A DNA stretch of 64,000 nt from Bufo bufo (taxonomy: Eukaryota; Chordata; Amphibia; Anura; Bufonidae), in contig NC_053391.1 in assembly GCF_905171765.1 (NCBI RefSeq), positions 186,444,559-186,508,558 on the forward strand, read 5' to 3'. Made by a program: the position numbers and the translations under genes. This document shows, in pieces, positions 1 to 11,460 of the stretch (positions within the stretch are counted from its first letter, which is position 1; each line of letters begins with the position of its first letter). The notes beneath the pieces are model-generated. The model was not told the DNA's origin, ran no database searches, and saw only the letters and a list, made by a program, of their open reading frames with translations.

Positions 1-599
1 CTAACCCTGGACAAACCCAGGTGCAGCTGCTGGTCTTATTACTGTGGGGATAGAAAGAGGCCTGAAAGGCTCATAGATTGTCAGAGCCTGGAAGCTGCAA
101 CACATGATTGCTGTGCAAAGTTTGATCTTGTGCTTACAATGAGAGATAGGTGAGGAAACCTTATGTATAGTTAGCACCCAGATTCTTTTTCATTACTGTT
201 ATGTTTATGTTGCCATGGATTCAACCAAGTGAATGTTGAAATTGGATGCCACTGTATTGTTGGGAACATAATATAATACCATATTCATATCTTAATTGAA
301 AACATGTCATCTATTTAAAATGTGTTCTGCCTTCTAGTTAACTCACTAAGGAATGCTCTGTCTTAGCTGAGCTTTAATGAGACCTGCTTTGAATTACCAA
401 AACGCTTATGTCCTCAAGTCCCAGACCACATGAAAGCACTTCTGGTGTTTAACATTAGGAGAGCTTTGTTTATAGTGGGAAATCTGACACTAGATTATAA
501 CAGAGGGAAAGGAATGGAAAATTGGCCCTATATTTATATAGTATATTAACGCACATAATAAAACTTTATCATCACAATACATTCATAATACAAAGCTGT
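1..599. other. Anonymous AT-rich DNA, no gene seen
   Basis: I see no convincing exon, RNA gene or recognisable repeat here. Short open frames carry no domain signature. Confidence 0.5.
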
Positions 600-1345
600 T
601 TCACCCTAAAATTAAAGAGGTTTTTAACAACTAAGGATAAAAATAAGTAATCAATATGTAATCGGTGGAATCCCGACTTCTGGCACCACCACCGATCAGA
701 TGCTTGAAGATGTCGCTTTGTTTCATGAGCAATGCCGCCCTTTCCTAGGCCAATGATGTCATGCTTAGTGGTCACATAGCTTATGTGCAGCTCAGTCCCA
801 ATCAAATGAAAGGACCCGAGCTGCAATACCAAGCACAGCCACTATACAATGTCCGACACTGTGCTTGGTATGCAGTGAGGAGCAGTGATGGCCAGTTCGC
901 AGTGTTCGCCAGCGAACATATGCGGGCTGCCATCTTTAGTAAGGTAGACTCACCCATCCTGCGATGCACAGGTAAGCCCTTACCTGTGCCTGTGCCAGGA
1001 GCCGGTCTGAAATCAAACAAAGTCACAGGGAGCAGGCAGTTCCGAGAACAGCCGCTGGGGGCCTTCATTGGGCTTTTCTCGTTACTGCCTGCTCCCGGTG
1101 GCTGCGTTTGATTTCAAACCGGCTCCCCGCACAGGCACAGGTAAGGGCTTACCTGTGCATCACCAGACGGGCGAGTCTGCCTTCCTAAAGATGACAGCCC
1201 GCATTTGTTCGCTGGCGAACACTGCGAACTTGCCATCACTGGTGAGGAGTCCGCAGCACTCATGGATGCGCTACTGCCTCTTCAAACTGCTGATCGGCGG
1301 GATACCTGGTGTCAGATATTTATGACCTATCCTGAAGATAGGTCT
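600..1345. mobile_element. Old fold-back MITE interrupted by a hAT element
   Basis: The two flanks of the inserted hAT element are inverted, diverged copies of each other. The left flank (about 640-730) has a 'ccaccgatcagatgcttgaag' type segment, and the right flank (about 1250-1340) reads as its complement and ends in a 'gacctatcctgaagatagg' type segment. This GATCGG/CCGATC fold-back family recurs at 51203-51626, where it is flanked by TTAA, so a T2/Kolobok origin is plausible. Edges are approximate because the left arm is degraded. Confidence 0.5.
883..1241. mobile_element. Non-autonomous hAT fold-back element with 8-bp TSD
   Basis: The element is a 359-bp near-complete palindrome. It starts CAGTGATGGCCAGTTCGCAG and ends with the complementary CATCACTG. 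It is bracketed by a perfect 8-bp direct repeat GTGAGGAG at 875-882 and 1242-1249. Eight-base duplications with CAG...CTG termini are diagnostic of hAT transposition. The arms carry TTCGCCAGCGAA and a TTACCTGTGC segment mirrored across a central loop near 1060. It has no coding capacity and must have been moved in trans. It lies inside an older MITE, which dates it as the later event. Confidence 0.88.
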
Positions 1346-3127
1346 TCAATATTATACTTCTGAGAAAACTTTAAAGATCAGACAATTGATTAATTCTCAA
1401 ATAGTCATGTATTACTATATGCATTCTTTGTGAATGCCATATAACGGCTGTTAAAGGAGACAACCCTTGGCATCTCAGGGGTATACTCTGCACTTCATTA
1501 TTCTCTTCTTCTCCACTTGTTTTCATGTACACTCAATATCCCACATTTATCAATGTGTTTCCTCTAACTTTTAGCCTTTTTAACCCTTTAAGGAAGTGGT
1601 CTATTATGGCCTAACTGGGAGCCATAACCTTTTTTTTAATCTTTTTGTCAATGTAGAACCTTTTGTATGGAAAAACATTTAATATATTTTTGTGGGAGAA
1701 ATGGAAAAAAAACTTTGTGTGTCCCTATAGTGTGAAAACTAACATTTATTTTATTTTTCCAATGATGGAGCTATGTGAAGCCTTTGCAGAATATTGGCAT
1801 TTCCATCAGTGCCATTATTTTATCTCTTTTTATTTAATTTCTTGGATAGGATGTACAAAAAACAGCAATTTTGGCTTTTCATTATGGTGTACTCTGTGCA
1901 GATTAAATATAAAATGTTTTGTTCAGGTCCTTTATGTAGCAATGTTAATCATACATTTTCTTTTTTCCATTTTGTGATTTGTTTTCTTTTTTTTTATGCT
2001 TGATCATTGTATTTTTCATGTTTTTTACATTTTGTGGTGTATACTATTTCTGATCTCTTTATTCAATTTTGATACTATCATTCCTTATATTTCATACATT
2101 GAACAATCATTTTGGTTAAAATAGTCACATATTAGACTATCATTGTGCTTAAAATTGTCCATTTTTATCAACTTTAGACTAAAGTGTATGGGCACAGACA
2201 TAATGCATGTCGGCAGTAAAAGCATTTATAAGATCTAGCCAGATATTATAGGAGTTCACTAAACATGCAGCATAAAAGAAATAGTGAAATTTCCTTTTGA
2301 TAAGGTATTTACTTTCCTTTTTAGACCCTGATGCATAGTAGACCAGATGGTGCTGTATAAGCAATGGGAAATAGCAGTAAGCGAATTACTATTCAACATC
2401 TGTCTCTGCTGTTAACCTACTTAAAAACATTATTCCTTTTGGGTGCTCTGTGTGACATTTTGCTGATGTATGACCCATAACATCTGCAAGGTACTCTTTA
2501 GCAAACTGCAGAACATCATATAGGAATTCAGACTAATATTTTGTAATAACCTTTCTCATTCTTTATTCCTTCATTTCTTTCTTTACGAGCTTGAATCACT
2601 AGACCAGTCTTCACTCTTATTACATGGAATCTTAGATGGACTATTTAACCGTGTATTAAGTAGAAGCAACTACATTTATACATCATCATTACACCACATC
2701 CTGGTTTTAGGTGGCATGTACAATTAGTGCTGCTAGAGGCCTAGTTATGCTCACTGGAATCTCCTCTCTCCTGGCCTCTCCTGGCAGGTACTCACCCTCT
2801 CCCTTATTAGATGGACCTTGTGCTCCTTGTCCTTGCCTCTGGCTGAGCTCCTTATTGACACTGTGCCTCTTGTCTTGACCTGTTGTCTGGCTGCTGTACT
2901 GTAAGAATTTTGACTTTTTTAACCTTGGCTCATGAACTGACTATGTTCTTTCCTCTCTCCATTGTGCCTTTCACCAGTGTTTCTTGACCCACCTCGAAAA
3001 CAACAGTTTTCCAGAATGGACACTACTCTAAGCGGTAGCAACTTGGTGATTCCCATGCCTCAAAGTCCAGAACCCTGTACAGGGGTGAAAGGGGGAATAC
3101 CAGAGGACCACTTATATAATGCCCTTA
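1346..3127. other. AT-rich intergenic DNA; possible LTR-like segment at 2740-3127
   Basis: The stretch is AT-rich with T-runs and small open frames that lack domains. Roughly 2740-3127 is more pyrimidine-rich and continues after the hAT insertion (5660 onward). It could be an old retroelement fragment, but I cannot name it. Confidence 0.4.
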
Positions 3128-3519
3128 GTAGTAGCCAGTGGCGGATTATAATAGGGACGTTTGGGTCGGCAGCCCCGGGCCCAGCACATACTGCGGCGGG
3201 GCACGGGAGCGCATAGCTTCCTGTCCCGTCGCCGATCACCGCCATAGGCTTCAGGCCTTGTAGGCCTGAGGCCTATGCGGTAGAGAAATCCCGGCGCAGG
3301 CGTGCGTGATGATGTCATCGCGCGCCTGTGCCGGGACTCAGCACTGTGACGCGCCTGACTCATCCCGCCTTCCTCTGCGAGCAAGCGCCTAGCCCTGGAC
3401 ATAGGCGAGTATTTATCTTTTCATTTTTTTGTTCATTTTTTTTAATTTTATTTCATGTGCCTACTTTGGGGGGGGGGGCTACACACAGGAGGACATATTA
3501 GGGAAGTTAAATCGAGTAC

Positions 3520-4850
3520 ATGGGGGGGATGTGGGGGCTGTATGGGGCCAAATTATTATGGGAGGGAATACTATGTGGGGGCAAATTACTAGATGGGGCA
3601 GTGTGGGGGCAAATTGCTATGTGGGGGCAGTGTGGGGGCAAATTGCTATGTGGGGGCAGTGTGGGGGCAAATTGCTATGTGGGGGCAGTGTGGGGGCAAA
3701 TTATTATGGGAGGGAATACTATGTGGGGGCAAATTGCTATGTGGGGGCAGTGTGGGGGCAAATTATTATGGGAGGGAATACTATGTGGGGGCAAATTACT
3801 ATGTGGGGGCAGTGTGGGGGCAAATTATTATGGGAGGGAATACTATGTGGGGACAAATTACTATGTGGGGGCAAATTACTAGATGGGGCAGTGTGGGTGC
3901 AAATTGCTATGTGTGGGCAAATTATTATGAGAGGGACTACTATGTGGGGGCTAATTGCTATGTGAGGGCAGTGTGGGGGCAAATTGCTATGTGGGGGCAG
4001 TGTGGGGGCAAATTGCTATGTGGGGGCAGTGTGGGGGCAAATTGCTGTGTGGGGGCAAATTGCTATGTGGGGGCAGTGTGGGGGCAAATTGCTATGTGGG
4101 GGAAAATTGCTATGTGGGGGCAGTGTGGGGGAAAATTATTATGGGAGGGACTACTATGTGTGGGCAAATTTCTATATGGAGCAGTGTGGGGGAAACTATT
4201 GTATGTGGGGACAAATTACTATATGGGGCAGTGTGGGGGCAAATTACTATGTGGGGCAGTGTGGGGACAAATTACTATATGGGGCAGTGTGGGGGCAAAT
4301 TACTATGTGGGGGCAGTGTGGGGACAAATTACTATATGGGGCAGTGTGGGGACAAATTACTATATGGGGCAGTGTGGGGGCAAATTACTATGTGGGGGCA
4401 GTGTGGGGGAAACTATTGTGTGGGGGCAGTGTGGGGGAAACTATTGTGTGGGGACAGTGTGGGGAAATTGCTATGTGGGGACAGTGTGGGGAAATTGCTA
4501 TGTAGGGGCAAATTACTATGTGGGGGCAAATTACTATGTGGGAAAAACCCATTGTGTGGGGGCAGTGTGGGGAAATTGCTATGTGGGAACAGTGTGGGGA
4601 AATTGCTATGTGGGGGCAAATTACTATGTGGGGGCAGTGTGGGGGGCAAATTACTATGTGGGGGAAGTGTGGTGGAAATTACTATGTGGGGGCAGTGTAG
4701 GGCAAATTACTGTGTGGGGGGCAAACTACTATATGGGGGCAGTTTGGGGGAAATTACTGTGTGGGGGCAAATTACTATGGGGGGATTACTATGTGGGGGC
4801 AGTGTGGTGGAAATTACTATATGGGGGTGTTGCTATTGGGGAGGCACTGT
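3520..4850. repeat. G-rich minisatellite inside a hAT element
   Basis: About 1.3 kb is built from short modules of the form GGGGGCAGTGTGGGGGCAAA followed by TTACTATGT or TTGCTATGT, with higher-order variants such as 'attattatgggagggaatac'. Module length is about 24-30 bases, and module order suggests unequal exchange. All three forward frames stay open for long distances (up to 419 codons), but only because stops are absent from the repeat unit. The peptide is a monotonous WGQ/GGKLL ladder and is not a gene. The strand is strongly G-rich and could form G-quadruplex structure. A related array occurs at 51080-51770. Confidence 0.95.
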
Positions 4851-4978
4851 AGGGGCAATTATATTATTTCTGGGGACACTATACAGGGATTATTGCCTGG
4901 AGCACAATAGAGGGTGTTATTATTACTGGGGGCACTCTAGGGGACATTATAGCTGCTGTGGACACTATAGGAACATTT

Positions 4979-5112
4979 GGGGTAATTTATCAAACTGGTG
5001 TAACGCAGAACTGGCTTAGTTGCCCATAGCAGCCAATCAGATTTTACCTTTCATATTTGACAGCTCTTTTGGAAATCCAGTTCTACTTTACACCAGTTTG
5101 ATAAATTACCCC
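4979..5112. mobile_element. Short palindromic MITE nested in the hAT element
   Basis: The left end GGGGTAATTTATCAAACTGG and the right end CCAGTTTGATAAATTACCCC are exact inverted copies, 134 bp apart end to end. The middle carries a 'gcccatagcagccaatcag' segment. It has no ORF. I cannot fix the target duplication, so the superfamily is open. Confidence 0.8.
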
Positions 5113-5659
5113 AATTATGTCTATTAGGGTCACTATTTTTTTAGCAGTATAGTTCCTGGGGCATTGGGAAGCACAACGGGCACAGTATTGGGGGTGGCAG
5201 GATGACGCTGTGGGGACACCAGGATGAGGAGGTTGATGGAAAAATTTTGAATTCTAACGTGTCTGTGTTACAAACTGTAGAGACGAGATGCGGCTGAAAG
5301 AATTTGCCATGGTGGTCTGGGTCAAATGGAGGAGAAGAGGAAAGAGAAGGTCTACATGACAGGAGATGTCACTGGATGTAAGAGGTATGTGGTGCTGTAT
5401 TCTCCTCCATGTCTTTTTTATTACAATTATATGTATTTTAAATTTGGTGACCAAATTTTTCAGTTTAGGACCCAATTTGGGGTATTTTTTTTAGTATGAA
5501 GATGTCATATGGCCTAAGAAGAGACTGTGGCGCCCATGAAGCACCGCAGCCTCTTCATACAAAAAAAAATTAAAAAAAAAAAATATGGAGGGGGGGGGGG
5601 CCCAAGTTGGGTAGACAGCCCCGGGCCTATCATGCACTTAATCCGCCCCTGGTAGTAGC

Positions 5660-6892
5660 CCTTAGTCAAATCAATGGCACAGTGGGTCCACACCCTCTAC
5701 GTTACAGAATTCTAAGGGCAGTGCTGAAAGTGAAAGATGGTAATCTGGTAATATATAATGCGGTGACTCCAAGATTTACTAAATATTGCTGGGTACATTT
5801 TGTTTTATTTCATTAGAGTCAACTCCTAACAAGCTCTACATATGCTGATCTTCCAGCCTATAAACTCCTAAATGTAGTGTATGTCAGACTGGTCGACCAG
5901 AGTACCAGTAGATCCTCAAGTGGACTGACACACCAATGGGCGTTAACAATGCTGTACATAAAGTGTAACATACACACCCAAGTCCTGGAGATTGATTGGG
6001 CGTAAAGGCTCTTCTGCCATAAAGTATAAGTATTATACATTGCAATTCGTAGGTGGGGGCTCTTTTTTAGCATTTGTATTAGGGCCCAGAGGCCTAAAGT
6101 CACACATTTGCAATATAAAATATTGGGGACCCAAAGGTCCAGCAGAAGACAATGTTACATATAAAGTTTAGAAAAAGAAGTCATATACAGTATAATCCCT
6201 ACATATTATACAGATACATGCCATGGTCTAAATGAAGTGTTCCCACTGATAAAGAAATTACATTTTAGTTCTTTGACTAATGTGTATATTAAGAAGCTAA
6301 TTAGAAAGACTGCACAATCTGTGCATCAGTTCTCTGGTAAACAACAGACGTCCCAATAACCTTCACAGTTACATTCATATGGCACTTAGATCTCATGATC
6401 TCTTGGATTTACAGTTGTTTATGAGAATCAGTGACATTTCTTTTATTGTAACCCAATTAAACTATTAGACAATCGGAGAAAACATGAACGTGCTGGCAGA
6501 CCACTGCATACGCGGTTAATGTAGTAGCATTATGCACCTTGTATTCCAAAGGTTGTGTGTGGAGAGTAGGGGTTAACTTGCCTGCCTAGCCCCTCAGTAA
6601 CAGTAGTTAGGTGGTGGCTCCGAGGTGGAAACGTGGATAATGTAGCAGAAGAGTTTGCCTGCCGCGGAGGGGAAGGCCCTTATTGGTTGTGGGAATGTAT
6701 CACTTTTTATGTTTAACATATTTTTACATTATTTTTGATGATGTTATTTTTCTTTTTATTATGTCACTTTTTATATTTAAACTAATACCAAAAATCCTGC
6801 AGTTTTCTCACTGGCCACTACGTCTAATAAATGGCACCACTTATTGGCTTGTACAGATCACTTTACTGCAGTTAACTCATTCTAAGGGTCCA
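5660..6892. other. Anonymous DNA, no gene seen
   Basis: No coding exon or named repeat is recognisable. Open frames at about 5600-6100 are short and carry no domain. The sequence immediately right of the hAT TSD continues the pre-insertion locus. Confidence 0.45.
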
Positions 6893-7122
6893 TTCACACG
6901 TCCGTTTTTTCTTTCCTGATCTGTTCCGTTTTTTCAGGAACAGATCTGGACCAGATCTGGACCCATTCATTTTCAATGGGTCCTGGAAAAAAACGGACAG
7001 CTCAATGTCTGATTTTTTCCAGGACCCATTGAAAATTAATGGGTCCAGATCTGGTCCAGATCTGTTCCTGAAAAAACGGAACAGATCAGGAAAGAAAAAA
7101 CGGACGTGTGAATGGACCCTTA
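6893..7122. mobile_element. Palindromic MITE, TAAGGGTCCATTCACACGTC family
   Basis: About 230 bp reads almost identically on both strands. It begins TAAGGGTCCATTCACACGTC and ends with its complement. Internal mirrored blocks include CAGATCTGGACCAGATCTGG. Related ends occur at about 22980-23010 and 43173-43453, so it is a family. It has no coding capacity. A TTA or TA target site is possible but cannot be distinguished by eye. Confidence 0.88.
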
Positions 7123-7495
7123 TCCTGTCTGTAATGATATCACCTCTGTGTATAGATAATACAGGATCCTTCATTCACAATAGGTGATTGTCAAAACTTA
7201 TCTGCTCTTTCTTTGTACAATGACCTCTGCACCGGTCACAGAGCATGCCTAGAAAACTCTCCCATAGAAGTTACTGAGGTCCCCTCCTGACCACTGTGTC
7301 TATGGACCATGGGGCTGCCGTAAAGCAATTTTTTTAATAGTTTGTAAATGCTGTTAAGAACAGCTCAGACAACATGGCCGCCCTCATAATCATGTTCAGG
7401 AAATAAAATAATAAAATCTACAATCAGAAAATAATCTGGAAAAATCTGGAAGCTAAAGTACAAGTAAGTTAGCAAAGTGCAGAAAAAGAAAGATA
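7123..7495. other. Anonymous DNA before a Penelope-like element
   Basis: No features are recognised. The last bases form the left copy of the target duplication of the next element. Confidence 0.5.
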
Positions 7496-7613
7496 AGAAT
7501 AAGAAACCAAACATAGCAATACAAAGATATACCACCGGCGCTGATTACAGTGTTAAAGCAGCAGTGTCAAAAACAGCTCCGCAATAGCTGTTATGAAAGG
7601 GTTATACACATCA

Positions 7614-7770
7614 TTTATAAAAGAGAGAGACACCGCGCTGAGCCTAATTCACCTGACCCTTATTAACCTCTGGTTCTGATCGTGTAAAACCTATCCACCT
7701 CAGTTTGAAATAGCAGGATTACCTTGGTTCTGATGTGTGGGATTAGGGGACCACCTTCTCGGGCGTTCCA
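7614..7770. repeat. Left inverted terminal repeat of PLE 1
   Basis: These 157 bp are the reverse complement of 11304-11460 with about one mismatch visible. It starts TTTATAAAAGAGAGAGACAC. Penelope elements are known for duplicated terminal repeats in direct or inverted arrangement. This is the inverted form and lies about 100 bp inside the target duplication. Confidence 0.9.
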
Positions 7771-7860
7771 GACCTTTGGGAAATTGCGTCCCTAGAAAAA
7801 TATCTGGAATATGACATTGTACCAAGAGGATTAAAAATAGATAAATTATTGTCAGGGGAT

Positions 7861-8631
7861 ATGGGGGATCGGAATATTAGGGTAGAATGGAAATTAATGC
7901 TACATCATTTTTCACGTAAAACAATGGAATTTATTATCGGGAAAAGAAATCAAAGATTAATAAATACAAATGAAAACATCAAAAAATTATTTGAAGAATT
8001 AAGACCATGGAAAGATCATCCAGATATAAAACAACTTCTGGAAAATATAAAACGAAGATTAAATATGACGGAAGAAGAAATAAAAGGGAAAAAAATAAGA
8101 AAATTTAACCGGGATTCCCTGCCCAATATTGCCCAAGAATTTAAATATAGAGAAAATTCCTTTGAAACTATAGATGAATACATACCACAATATAATGAAG
8201 AACGAGAAGAGTTATTGTCCCTTATGACAGTGCATAGTGAGGAAGAAACGATGAGTGAGGAGAAAACATCCGTAGAAAAAGAGGCGGAAAAAGAATCTGT
8301 AGCTTGTAGTGTGAGAGAATCACTACCAACCGCAACATACAATCGGTATAGCCCCCTTGAGGAGAATAGAGAAGGAGATGAGGAAGAAAACATAATAAGT
8401 CTGAATAGACGGGAGGGGTGCGGGACAGATAGGAATGAGAATAGCGGTAATAGAATAGGAGGCACTACAGAGAATGCAGTCAGACCTAAAGAAAAACGAG
8501 AAACGTCAAAAAACAAAACAAGTAGTAAAAAAAACGTAAAACAGGATTTTTTCAGGCCCCCGAGAAAAGGAAACCCAAAAGGGGATGTAGAGGAGGGAAA
8601 TTCGCCAAAAAGAAGAAATTACAAAAAATAA
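7861..8631 (+). CDS. PLE 1 ORF1, N-terminal accessory protein
   Basis: The open frame of about 257 residues begins at an in-frame ATG. The frame stays open upstream to about 7746 without another ATG, so the true start may be upstream or non-AUG. The protein is basic and acidic by turns. An N-terminal block with DRNIRVEWKLMLHHFSRKTM resembles N-terminal regions of PLE proteins. The middle has an E-rich segment (about residues 120-150), and the C-terminal third is K/R-rich, suggesting nucleic-acid binding. It is undamaged although the downstream RT is not. Its TAA overlaps the next ATG as TAATG, a layout suited to stop-restart translation. Function is inferred from position only. Confidence 0.6.
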   Translation: MGDRNIRVEWKLMLHHFSRKTMEFIIGKRNQRLINTNENIKKLFEELRPWKDHPDIKQLLENIKRRLNMTEEEIKGKKIRKFNRDSLPNIAQEFKYRENSFETIDEYIPQYNEEREELLSLMTVHSEEETMSEEKTSVEKEAEKESVACSVRESLPTATYNRYSPLEENREGDEEENIISLNRREGCGTDRNENSGNRIGGTTENAVRPKEKRETSKNKTSSKKNVKQDFFRPPRKGNPKGDVEEGNSPKRRNYKK

Positions 8632-10995
8632 TGAAGCAAAGAGATAAAGAGGGGGAAAATAATGTACTAACTAATCAAGATCTTGGGCAAAAAATTTATA
8701 ATTTAAGTAAATATGTGCTAAATAAGGGGGAAGAAGAAATTCTAAAGAAAGGGCTCAAGTTCGCCCCAACAACCTACTTCAATAAATTCGAGGCCTTTAT
8801 AGGGGTCCAAAAATTTATGAGGCACATAGCCTTAAAGAAATATTATATGAAAAAGAATAAAAATAGGGATCGAAAGGAGGAAATAGAAACCAATAATGAT
8901 CCATTTAAACATACAAGCTTGAAACCCAGGTCTCGATTCGTCCCAATAAACTAATATTCTACAGCACTAAATACCTTTATGAACCTGGTTACAAGGCACA
9001 TCAAGAAAATAAAAATATCAAAAAGATCAAAATATATGAGTAATATAACTAAAGCTGAAAAAGAAGAAATAATAAATATGCAAGAAAATAACCAGATAAT
9101 CATTCACCCAGCAGATAAGGGGGGGGGGGATTGTAGTATTAAATAAAGAGGATTATGATAGGGAAGCGTCAAACATATTAAGTGATAGCAAAACGTATAA
9201 ATTATTAAAAAAGGATCCGTCAGAAATTTTTAAAAAAGAACTAAAAGAACTGGTATATAAAGCCAGGGATAAAGGTATCCTTCACAAACAAGAGAGCTTT
9301 TACATCGATAACAGATATCCAAAAATGGCCATCTTCTACCAAAACCCCAAAATACATAAAGATGCCAATAGGCCTCCTGGTAGGCTTATAGTATCTGGGG
9401 TGGAGTGCCTAACTAGTGCACTATCCAAATACGTCGATCAATATTTACAACCTTGTGCACAGTCCCTACCCACCTATCTTAAAGATACCAAGCACATACT
9501 CCAAATTTTGGAAAAAATACAGTGGAGAGAGAATTATATAATAGGTACGCTAGACGTGAAGTCACTGTACACGGTAATAGAAAATAATTAAGGCCGCGAA
9601 GCTGCACAATATTTTTTGCACCAAAAAGGAGAACTGCCCAACCCGCAGATAGAATTCATTGGGGAATGTATTTCATTCATTTTAGAAAAAAACTTTTTTA
9701 GATATAAGGATGATATTTATCTTCAGACGTGGGGGACCGCTATGGGGACGAGGTTCGCTAATTTATATGTTGGGAGGTGGGAGATGGAAAATATACACCC
9801 CAACAACGAGCTCCGGGCGGGCCTCGTCCTCTGGCGGCGCTTCATAGATGACGTCATTTTTATTTGGGAGGGGGGAGAAATAGGTTTAAAGGAGTTCTTA
9901 ATTGATATTAATAAAAATGATTTTTATTTGGAGTTTACTCCTACTTATAGTTTTAGGGAAATAAACTTTTTAGATTTAACTATTTATGTAAGGGGAGAAG
10001 AAATATGCACAAAAACGTACGAAAAGCCTACTGACTCTAACAGTTATATCTCCAGGACTAGCTGTCATTTACCCTGTTGGCTCGACAATATACCTAGGAG
10101 CCAGTTTTTACGCATTAGGAGAAATTGTACTGAGTTAATAGAGTATGACAAAGAAGCAGATAGATTAAAAAATAAATTTGTATCAAAGGGATATAATGTG
10201 AATAAACTCTTGGAACAGAAAAATCAAATTAAATCCATGGAGAGGGAAATCCTTTTAAATAACGTAATGGTGGAAAAAGTGCCACAGATACAACAGGAAG
10301 ATAGAGAAATAGAAAAAATTCCACCCATTATTATCCCATATAACGCACAAACACGAACGTTTAGGAATATTGTAAAATGTCATTGGGACATATTAAAGGA
10401 GGATAAGACAATTGGACATCTCTTTAATAAAGATCGAGCATTTGTTTATAAAAAAGCGGCAAATATTGGGAATATAATCGCACCCACGAAAAAAATGTGC
10501 GGCTATAATGAATATCAAAAAAATAAACGACAAGCAGAGGTTAAAAGGATTCTTTCCTTGCAAAAAATGTATGGTATGTAAAAAATCGCAGAAACATACC
10601 AGTAAAATGAGTCGAATAACAAACGAGGATGGCACCTTTGAATATAACATTCGGGATTATATAACATGCAGTACCAAAGGAGGCATTTACGCAATAAAAT
10701 GTCCTTGTGAAAAGTTATATATTGGGCGCACTAAGAGACAACTAAAAAAATGATTGAGTGAGCATATATATAATATAAATAAAAAATCTGAAGGGCATCC
10801 TCTGTCCAGACAGTAAAGCATAATGGAAAATTTGATGGATCTTCCTTCTTTGGGATACAAATAGTTAAAATGGACATACGGGGAGGCGACTTCATTAAAA
10901 ACATGTCGAAAAAAGAAACCCAATGGATCTTTAATATGAACACGCTGGTCCCGAATAGTTTAAACTCAGAAATTGAGTTATTTGGTTTCGATTAA
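8631..10995 (+). pseudogene. PLE 1 reverse transcriptase + GIY-YIG endonuclease, broken
   Basis: The product would be a reverse transcriptase with a C-terminal GIY-YIG nuclease for target-primed integration. Visible RT landmarks in order are HPADKGGG (about 9105), PKIHKDANRPPGRLIVSG (about 9345-9400), LDVKSLYTV (about 9550), GTAMGTRFANLY (about 9735) and the catalytic RFIDDVIFIW (about 9840). The GIY-YIG domain is seen as IYAIKCPCEKLYIGRT at about 10685, followed by a terminal ETQWIFNMNTLVPN stretch ending at 10995. Damage: an in-frame TAA at about 8953, a frameshift at a run of ten G at about 9120, a TAA at 9589-9591 and a frameshift near 10530. A stop at about 10751 follows the GIY-YIG motif and further indels come after it. 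The order matches Neptune-like PLEs of vertebrates. Confidence 0.88.
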
Positions 10996-11091
10996 ACGTA
11001 TCAAATATATTTTTATCGTCGAATTTCTGCAGCTGGAGCTAATTAAGATCATGAGCGGGTAGAATAAAAGGAAGCTACTGGAGGCACTAGG

Positions 11092-11142
11092 TTGATTCCC
11101 TGACGAAGAGTGCCGTAGCACTCGAAACGCGTAGGTAGGTTT
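11092..11142 (+). ncRNA. Hammerhead-ribozyme-like motif in PLE 1
   Basis: The core reads CTGACGA (11100-11106), then a perfect 6-bp hairpin GAGTGC-CGTA-GCACTC (11108-11123), then GAAACGCGTA (11124-11133). CUGANGA, a stem and GAAA are the invariant parts of a hammerhead, and the tiny ACGCGT stem III is of the kind reported in Penelope-like elements. Stem I pairing is weak by eye (CC with GG, one mismatch, then T-A). An extra A sits between the core and stem II. Predicted cleavage would follow A11133. Activity is unproven. Confidence 0.5.
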
Positions 11143-11303
11143 TTTGGTGCTTACAGCAGCCCGTAGCTCAACAGGTGACGTCACCAGCTCCCCTTGTGAG
11201 CGTGAGCGTAAGTACAAACGGAGTTTCGCTACCGGCCGGGGCGAACTCCATACAGCCTATTTCTACCTGCTATTTGCCTCTGTGCAGAAGAAAACGTGCA
11301 TAC

Positions 11304-11460
11304 TGGAACGCCCGAGAAGGTGGTCCCCTAATCCCACACATCAGAACCAAGGTAACCCTGCTATTTCAAACTGAGGTGGATAGGTTTTACACGATCAGAA
11401 CCAGAGGTTAATAAGGGTCAGGTGAATTAGGCTCAGCGCGGTGTCTCTCTCTTTTATAAA
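11304..11460. repeat. Right inverted terminal repeat of PLE 1
   Basis: This is the exact partner of 7614-7770 and ends TCTCTCTTTTATAAA immediately before the right target duplication at 11459-11473. Confidence 0.9.

Larger units (their letters stand above)
3136..5651. mobile_element. 2.5-kb non-autonomous hAT element carrying a minisatellite
   Basis: The termini are CAGTGGCGGATTA on the left and TAATCCGCCCCTG on the right, an imperfect terminal inverted repeat. The similarity extends inward as 'cagccccgggcc' at about 3170 and 'cagccccgggcc' at about 5615. Perfect 8-bp duplications GTAGTAGC sit at 3128-3135 and 5652-5659. CAG...CTG ends with 8-bp TSDs identify the hAT superfamily. No transposase remains. 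The interior holds a GC-rich 5' block, a G-rich minisatellite (3520-4850), a nested palindromic MITE and a 3' segment around 5280-5410. That 3' segment recurs at 51923-52030, so this is a repeated family rather than a one-off. Confidence 0.88.
7511..11458 (+). mobile_element. Penelope-like retroelement 1 (PLE, Neptune-type)
   Basis: This is a nearly full-length Penelope-like element on the plus strand. It is bracketed by a 15-bp repeat AAGAATAAGAAACCA (7496-7510 and 11459-11473), which I read as a target-site duplication. In order it contains an inverted copy of its own right terminus (7614-7770), ORF1, a reverse-transcriptase ORF, a C-terminal GIY-YIG endonuclease, a hammerhead-like motif at about 11100 and the right terminal repeat (11304-11460). 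RT plus GIY-YIG without an APE endonuclease is the signature of PLEs. Coding is broken by several stops and frameshifts, so this copy is inactive. Confidence 0.88.

Noticed and set aside
3520..4850. CRISPR-like regular repeats
   Set aside because: No constant direct repeat with unique spacers, no cas genes, and the surroundings are vertebrate transposons; it is a minisatellite in a hAT element.
3429..5019. Long overlapping plus-strand open frames up to 419 codons
   Set aside because: All three frames are open only because the minisatellite unit lacks stops; the peptides are simple ladders (WGQ, GGKLL) with no domain.
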